DNA of 64,000 bases from an uncultured Pirellulales bacterium (GTDB lineage: Bacteria; Planctomycetota; Planctomycetia; Pirellulales; Thermoguttaceae): the NCBI GenBank assembly GCA_938015445.1, contig CALLPE010000024.1, positions 62,001-126,000 on the forward strand, written 5' to 3'. Below are positions 60,838 through 64,000 of this stretch, piece after piece. Numbering within the stretch: the stretch's first letter is position 1; every line of letters starts with the position of its first letter. Made by a program: the position numbers and the translations under genes. The notes below the pieces were generated by a model. It had not been told where the DNA came from and did no database searches. It worked only from the letters and a program-made list of their open reading frames with translations.

Positions 60838-62559
60838 ATGAACAACACTCCGCTGTGCAAACGCCGACGTCTTTCGGTGTGGGTAGCGGCCACGGTGTTT
60901 GCGGCGGTTTGCTTGCTGGCGTGGCACTGGTCGCATGGGCGTCCGGCGGCAGCGGCCCCGTGGATAAGCATCCTTCCGCCGCTGCTGGCGATCAGCATGG
61001 CCCTGGCCACAAACAGAGTAATAGCGTCGCTGTTTGCGGCAGTGCTGCTGGGCGGAGTGCTGATTGCCCGTGAGTCATCGTCTAGCCTGTGGGCCGCGAT
61101 CCCGGTCGGTTTGTGGCACGCTGGGCGGACGATCGGCGGCACGGTCATCCCCGCCGACTACGATTTCACGAATCTGCAAATCCTAGCTTTCGTGGTGCTG
61201 ATGATGGCCACCTTGGGGGTAATGCTGGCGTCAGGCGGCTTGCAAGCAGTGGCTCAGTGGCTATCTGGTTACGCGCGCTCGCGTCGTTCCACGCAGTTGA
61301 TGACCGTCTTGCTGGGCTTGATAGTGTTCATCGACGATTACGCCAACACGATGATCGTCGGTCCGACGATGCGGCCGCTCAGCGATCGTCACCGTATCAG
61401 CCGCGAGAAGCTAGCTTTTCTGGTCGACGCCACGGCTGCCCCCATTGCTGGGTTGGCGGTAGTTAGCACGTGGATCGGCTACGAAGTCGGCCTGCTAGGT
61501 CAACAGGCCGCCGCTCTCCAACTCGACCGCGACGGCTACAGCATCTTCTTCGACGCCATCGGCTTTCGCCTGTATTGTTTGGGCATGATCAGCTTTCTGC
61601 TGTGGAATGTGCTGACCGGGCAGGACTTCGGCCCCATGGCCACAGCCGAGCGACGCGCACGCCAACTGGGCAAGCCCCTTGCCGACAACGCCAGGGTGCC
61701 CGGCGCGAAGATGCTCTGGGCCGCCTCCTCGGTCTCGGATGCACCGCTGCGCGCTTGGGCCGGACTAGCGCCTATCCTGGCGGTATTGCTGTTCTTCCTG
61801 GGCGGATTGTGGATCGACGGTGGCGGCCTGGCAGCCCTGCAAGCCGATTGGCTCTCGCTGGCCCGACCGGCGGTGTGGCGCCACGCCCTTAGCACCGCCG
61901 ACAAGAATCTGCTGTTGACTTTGGCCGCTTCAATCGGGCTGGCAGCCGCATGGCTGATGGCCTTGACGCTTGCGCGGATAGCATTTCGCCATGCACTACA
62001 AGCCACCCTTCGCGGCTTGCTGGCCGCGATGTTGCCCGTAACAATACTAGTGCTTGCTTGGTCGCTGAACAGTTGCTGCGGGCAGTTGCGCACCGGACAG
62101 TACTTGGCCGACATGCTCACCGGAGTGATTACTCCCGGACTGTATCCGCCGGTGGTTTTCGTGGTAGCTTGCCTGGCCGCTGTTTCGATGGGTACCAGTT
62201 GGGGCACCATGGGCATATTGATTCCCATAGCCTTGCCAGTTGCTGTCGCGTTGGACGGAGGAGTTTACGGCCGCGTGACCGTGCTAGCCGCTGCGGCAAT
62301 TCTCGATGGCGCTATATTCGGCGACCACTGCTCGCCGATCTCGGATACGACTATCCTCAGCTCGGCGGCTTCCTCGTGCGATCACATGGCCCATGTGCGC
62401 ACCCAGGCTCCTTACAGCCTATTGGTGGCTGCGCTGGCACTGGTGCTGGGATACATCCCTGCCGCACAAGGCGCGCCGTGGTGGTTGGGCCTGTGCGCCG
62501 TCACCGCCGCCAGCGGGGTGGTGTTCGGTGGCTTAGCGCTGCTACGCCGAAAGGGCTAA
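60838..62559 (+). CDS. NhaC-family Na+/H+ antiporter
   Basis: A 573-residue integral membrane protein of the NhaC/ion-transporter superfamily with about 12 predicted helices. Family-typical polar membrane motifs are GLIVFIDDYANTMIVGPTMR (near residue 165) and DGAIFGDHCSPISDTTILSS near residue 490, followed by SSCDHMAHVRTQAPYSL. Members exchange Na+ for H+, or transport amino or hydroxy acids such as malate or lactate; the ion or substrate cannot be told from sequence. It lies 221 bases downstream of the RACo-like gene on the same strand. No Shine-Dalgarno site is visible before ATG 60838. The 221-base gap shows nothing notable. Confidence 0.88.
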   Translation: MNNTPLCKRRRLSVWVAATVFAAVCLLAWHWSHGRPAAAAPWISILPPLLAISMALATNRVIASLFAAVLLGGVLIARESSSSLWAAIPVGLWHAGRTIGGTVIPADYDFTNLQILAFVVLMMATLGVMLASGGLQAVAQWLSGYARSRRSTQLMTVLLGLIVFIDDYANTMIVGPTMRPLSDRHRISREKLAFLVDATAAPIAGLAVVSTWIGYEVGLLGQQAAALQLDRDGYSIFFDAIGFRLYCLGMISFLLWNVLTGQDFGPMATAERRARQLGKPLADNARVPGAKMLWAASSVSDAPLRAWAGLAPILAVLLFFLGGLWIDGGGLAALQADWLSLARPAVWRHALSTADKNLLLTLAASIGLAAAWLMALTLARIAFRHALQATLRGLLAAMLPVTILVLAWSLNSCCGQLRTGQYLADMLTGVITPGLYPPVVFVVACLAAVSMGTSWGTMGILIPIALPVAVALDGGVYGRVTVLAAAAILDGAIFGDHCSPISDTTILSSAASSCDHMAHVRTQAPYSLLVAALALVLGYIPAAQGAPWWLGLCAVTAASGVVFGGLALLRRKG

Positions 62560-62971
62560 GGCATGTTACGTGAGGAAAAGTCGTTCGCAGCGCGGTCGCT
62601 AGCCGACACACCGGCCAGCCGCTGCCGCAAGCAATGGCGGCGCACGTCGATTATCTACTACTGGCCAGGCTCGGTGTGGAAGCAGGCTGTGTGTCAGCCG
62701 ACGGCGTTAAAAATAAGGCGACTGCGGTGGGCATAAGCCAGCAGCGTTAGAAATACTTGGCAGCGATGAAAATAAGATGGCAACCGTGAAAATAAGATGG
62801 CAGAGATGAAAGTGTGGCGGCAACGACTGCACCAACCGGCGCAACAGCAGTCTCTTGGAGGTCAAGCAAGCTCCGATGGGCGAACCACCCGCAGTCAACT
62901 CTTCCCTATTGCCGCCAGGGGGAACTAAAATGTATGGTGTTGGTGCCTGAATGACCCTGCGGAGGCCGATT
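62560..62971. other. Intergenic region nhaC-like / rsfS with tandem repeat
   Basis: About 410 bases without a gene. A 20-bp period tandem repeat occupies 62701-62840. The remaining 130 bases upstream of rsfS show no clear promoter. Confidence 0.5.
62701..62840. repeat. Degenerate 20-bp tandem repeat, six to seven units
   Basis: Consecutive 20-base blocks from 62701 align: several read CAGCGATGAAAATAAGATGG-like with variants CAACCGTG, CAGAGATG and GCAGCGTT. The middle two (62761-62800) are the best matched; the outer ones decay. There are no spacers. It begins 141 bases after the antiporter stop and ends 131 bases before the rsfS GTG. Confidence 0.75.
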
Positions 62972-63382
62972 GTGAGCAAAACTCCCGTGCAAAGTACAGC
63001 ACCTTCTGTTGCCGATAAGCGACTGGACGACCACTCACTAGCGCTGAAAAGGGCATTGGCCGCCGCCAGTACGGCGGCCGATAATCGGGGCCAAGACATC
63101 TGCGTGCTGGACATGCGCGGGCTGAGCGACATGTTCGATTTCTTTGTACTGGTCAGCGGAACCAGCCGTCGCCAATTGCACGCCATGAGCGAGGAGATCG
63201 ACCGGGTTCTTACCCAACAGTGGGGCGAGCAGCGTCTGGGAATCGAAGGATACGAGGAGAGCCGCTGGATTTTGCTCGATTACGGCGACGTGGTCGTTCA
63301 CCTGTTCGACCCCGACACCCGCGCTTACTACGCTCTGGAAGATTTGTGGGCGCACGCCAAGCGAGTTCCGCTTTCCCTCTGA
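62972..63382 (+). CDS. rsfS: Ribosome silencing factor RsfS
   Basis: A 136-residue RsfS (Iojap/RsfA) protein that binds uL14 on the large subunit and blocks subunit joining in starvation. Family landmarks are DICVLDMRGLSDMFDFFVLVSGTS, near residues 40-63 (the DFFV-SGTS core), and ESRWILLDYGDVVVHLFDPD near residue 98, followed by YYALEDLW. I chose GTG at 62972 because GGAGG lies six bases before it; the ATG at 62951 lacks a site, and the extra seven residues would cover the Shine-Dalgarno. It is followed after a long tandem-repeat array by argS. nadD, often next to rsfS, is not in the window. Confidence 0.9.
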   Translation: MSKTPVQSTAPSVADKRLDDHSLALKRALAAASTAADNRGQDICVLDMRGLSDMFDFFVLVSGTSRRQLHAMSEEIDRVLTQQWGEQRLGIEGYEESRWILLDYGDVVVHLFDPDTRAYYALEDLWAHAKRVPLSL

Positions 63383-63753
63383 CCGGGCAACGCAACCGCC
63401 GGAGCGCTATTGCCACCGCGGCACAATCTGGGCGCACTGATTGTCGGAAGCTTACCGCCCCATTATCGGAACCCTAACGGGTGATTATCACAAGCCCAAT
63501 GCGTGATTATCGGAATCTACCGCTGATTGCGTGAATCTCGACCGCTGATCGTGCTAAGCTCAACCGCTGATTGTCGTAAACTCACCGCAAGGTGTAAGCT
63601 AGCCGCAGGGTATAAGCTAATCGCAGGGTATAACCTAACCACAAGCTGTAACTTAACCACAGGGCATAAGCTAACCGCACGGCGTTGGCTGACCGCAGGT
63701 CTTAATTTCGCCGGCGTTCAACTGGAAAAACTTGATTGATGCGAAGAGTTTGT
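63383..63753. other. Intergenic region rsfS-argS, mostly tandem repeat
   Basis: About 370 bases, of which 63439-63710 is a tandem-repeat array. No gene is supported. The argS leader lies between 63710 and the start codon. Confidence 0.55.
63439..63710. repeat. Two-phase degenerate tandem repeat (~22 bp, then 18 bp)
   Basis: Units of 20-22 bases run from 63439 to 63589; later ones begin GATT and end ACCGCT. From 63590 to about 63710 the period is 18 bases, with units near GGGTATAAGCTAACCGCA (63590, 63608, 63626, 63644, 63662, 63680, 63698). Both phases share the core TAAGCT-A-ACCGC. At least twelve units are visible with no unique spacers. Confidence 0.8.
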
Positions 63754-64000
63754 ATGGGTATTCTTCCGGAACTGAAACATCGATTTCGCAACGCGCTGGC
63801 GGGATTCACCAATGCACCCGAGGAACTGCTTGACCAAGTGCGCCGCACTCAGGATGCGCGCTTTGGCGATTACCAGGCCAATTTCGCCATGCCATTGGGA
63901 AAACAATTGGGCCGACCGCCGCGAGAAGTAGCAGCCGAAGTAGTCGCCCGACTAGACGTGGCCGATATGTGCCATCGGCCGGAAATCGCCGGGCCGGGGT
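63754..64000 (+). CDS. argS: Arginyl-tRNA synthetase, N-terminal part (runs off the window)
   Basis: The frame from ATG 63739 or 63754 stays open to the right edge. The visible 82 residues (from 63754) start MGILPELKHRFRNALAGFTN and continue RFGDYQANFAMPLGKQLGR and PPREVAAEVVARLDVADM. This is the Add-1 tRNA-recognition domain and beginning of the catalytic domain of class I arginyl-tRNA synthetases, in which the GDYQ-N-AM-L-K-LG pattern is diagnostic. The enzyme charges tRNA-Arg. The start at 63754 matches family N-termini better than 63739, which adds MRRVC; the ribosome-binding site is not clear. The signature HIGH and KMSK motifs lie beyond the window. Confidence 0.85.
   Translation, partial: MGILPELKHRFRNALAGFTNAPEELLDQVRRTQDARFGDYQANFAMPLGKQLGRPPREVAAEVVARLDVADMCHRPEIAGPG

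Noticed and set aside
63439..63710. CRISPR array
   Set aside because: Units are contiguous, short (18-22 bp) and degenerate, with no unique spacers and no cas genes nearby.
1..64000. tRNA or rRNA genes
   Set aside because: I scanned for T-loop (GGTTCGA-type) and conserved rRNA segments and saw none that fold into a cloverleaf or match rRNA.

Overview
The window looks like chromosomal DNA of a planctomycete, probably of the Pirellulales or a relative. The evidence is its GC-rich composition and several protein families typical of that phylum: a DUF1559 pseudopilin with the H-X9-DG motif, a BBP7-type outer-membrane barrel, an HzsA-related PD40/cytochrome protein, a Tat-exported Gfo/Idh/MocA oxidoreductase, a ThuA protein, and ExbB/ExbD next to a giant toroid-domain protein. 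I call 36 genes, two of them cut by the window edges. Most start with ATG, and a few use GTG or TTG behind good Shine-Dalgarno sites. I see no rRNA, tRNA, CRISPR array, phage gene or transposase gene. One 195-bp element with imperfect terminal inverted repeats may be a non-autonomous insertion-sequence remnant.

Layout. 1-14.2 kb: the tail of a membrane protein, ThuA, BBP7 porin-like protein, transaldolase, a 1067-residue AsmA-like protein, ribose-5-phosphate isomerase B, an M16 protease, the ComM/YifB ATPase and a DUF1559 pseudopilin. 14.3-24.6 kb (minus strand): a cluster transcribed TPR protein, ExbB, ExbD, then a 1683-residue protein with three membrane helices, a very long Ala/Pro/Gly/Ser-rich linker and a C-terminal alpha/alpha-toroid. 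It reads as a proton-motive-force-coupled envelope machine. 25-32.6 kb: TerC/Alx membrane protein, sugar-nucleotide epimerase, HzsA-related heme protein and a VIT-VWA protein. 33-41.7 kb: an exported glycoside-hydrolase-like protein, a tandem FAD oxidoreductase and a Gfo/Idh/MocA oxidoreductase, possibly a carbohydrate catabolic group. 41.9-46.8 kb: TonB-dependent receptor, YfiR and hybrid histidine kinase. 47.3-49.4 kb: cmk, plsC, thpR. 49.7-53.4 kb: an ECF sigma factor translationally coupled to a membrane protein with an anti-sigma-like N-terminus and alpha-2-macroglobulin-like periplasmic domains. 53.4-62.6 kb: the glycolate oxidase operon glcDEF, a LysR regulator upstream of a RACo-like 2Fe-2S/ASKHA protein, and an NhaC-type antiporter. 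63-64 kb: rsfS and the 5' end of argS.

The most unusual non-coding signal is a recurrent class of degenerate short tandem repeats confined to intergenic DNA. Units are mostly 18-23 bp (one 27 bp) with two to more than ten copies. Sequence differs between loci but is coherent within each locus. Examples lie at 427-557, 9745-9798, 13151-13184, 26198-26243, 27629-27670, 47274-47336, 62701-62840 and 63439-63710. The last one changes period from about 22 to 18 bp while keeping a common core. Regulatory signals I could support include a strong intrinsic terminator behind the VIT-VWA gene, a LysR-type operator overlapping the lysR start codon, a sigma-70-like promoter before the FAD oxidoreductase gene, and a perfect 10-bp AT-rich palindrome in a divergent intergenic region.
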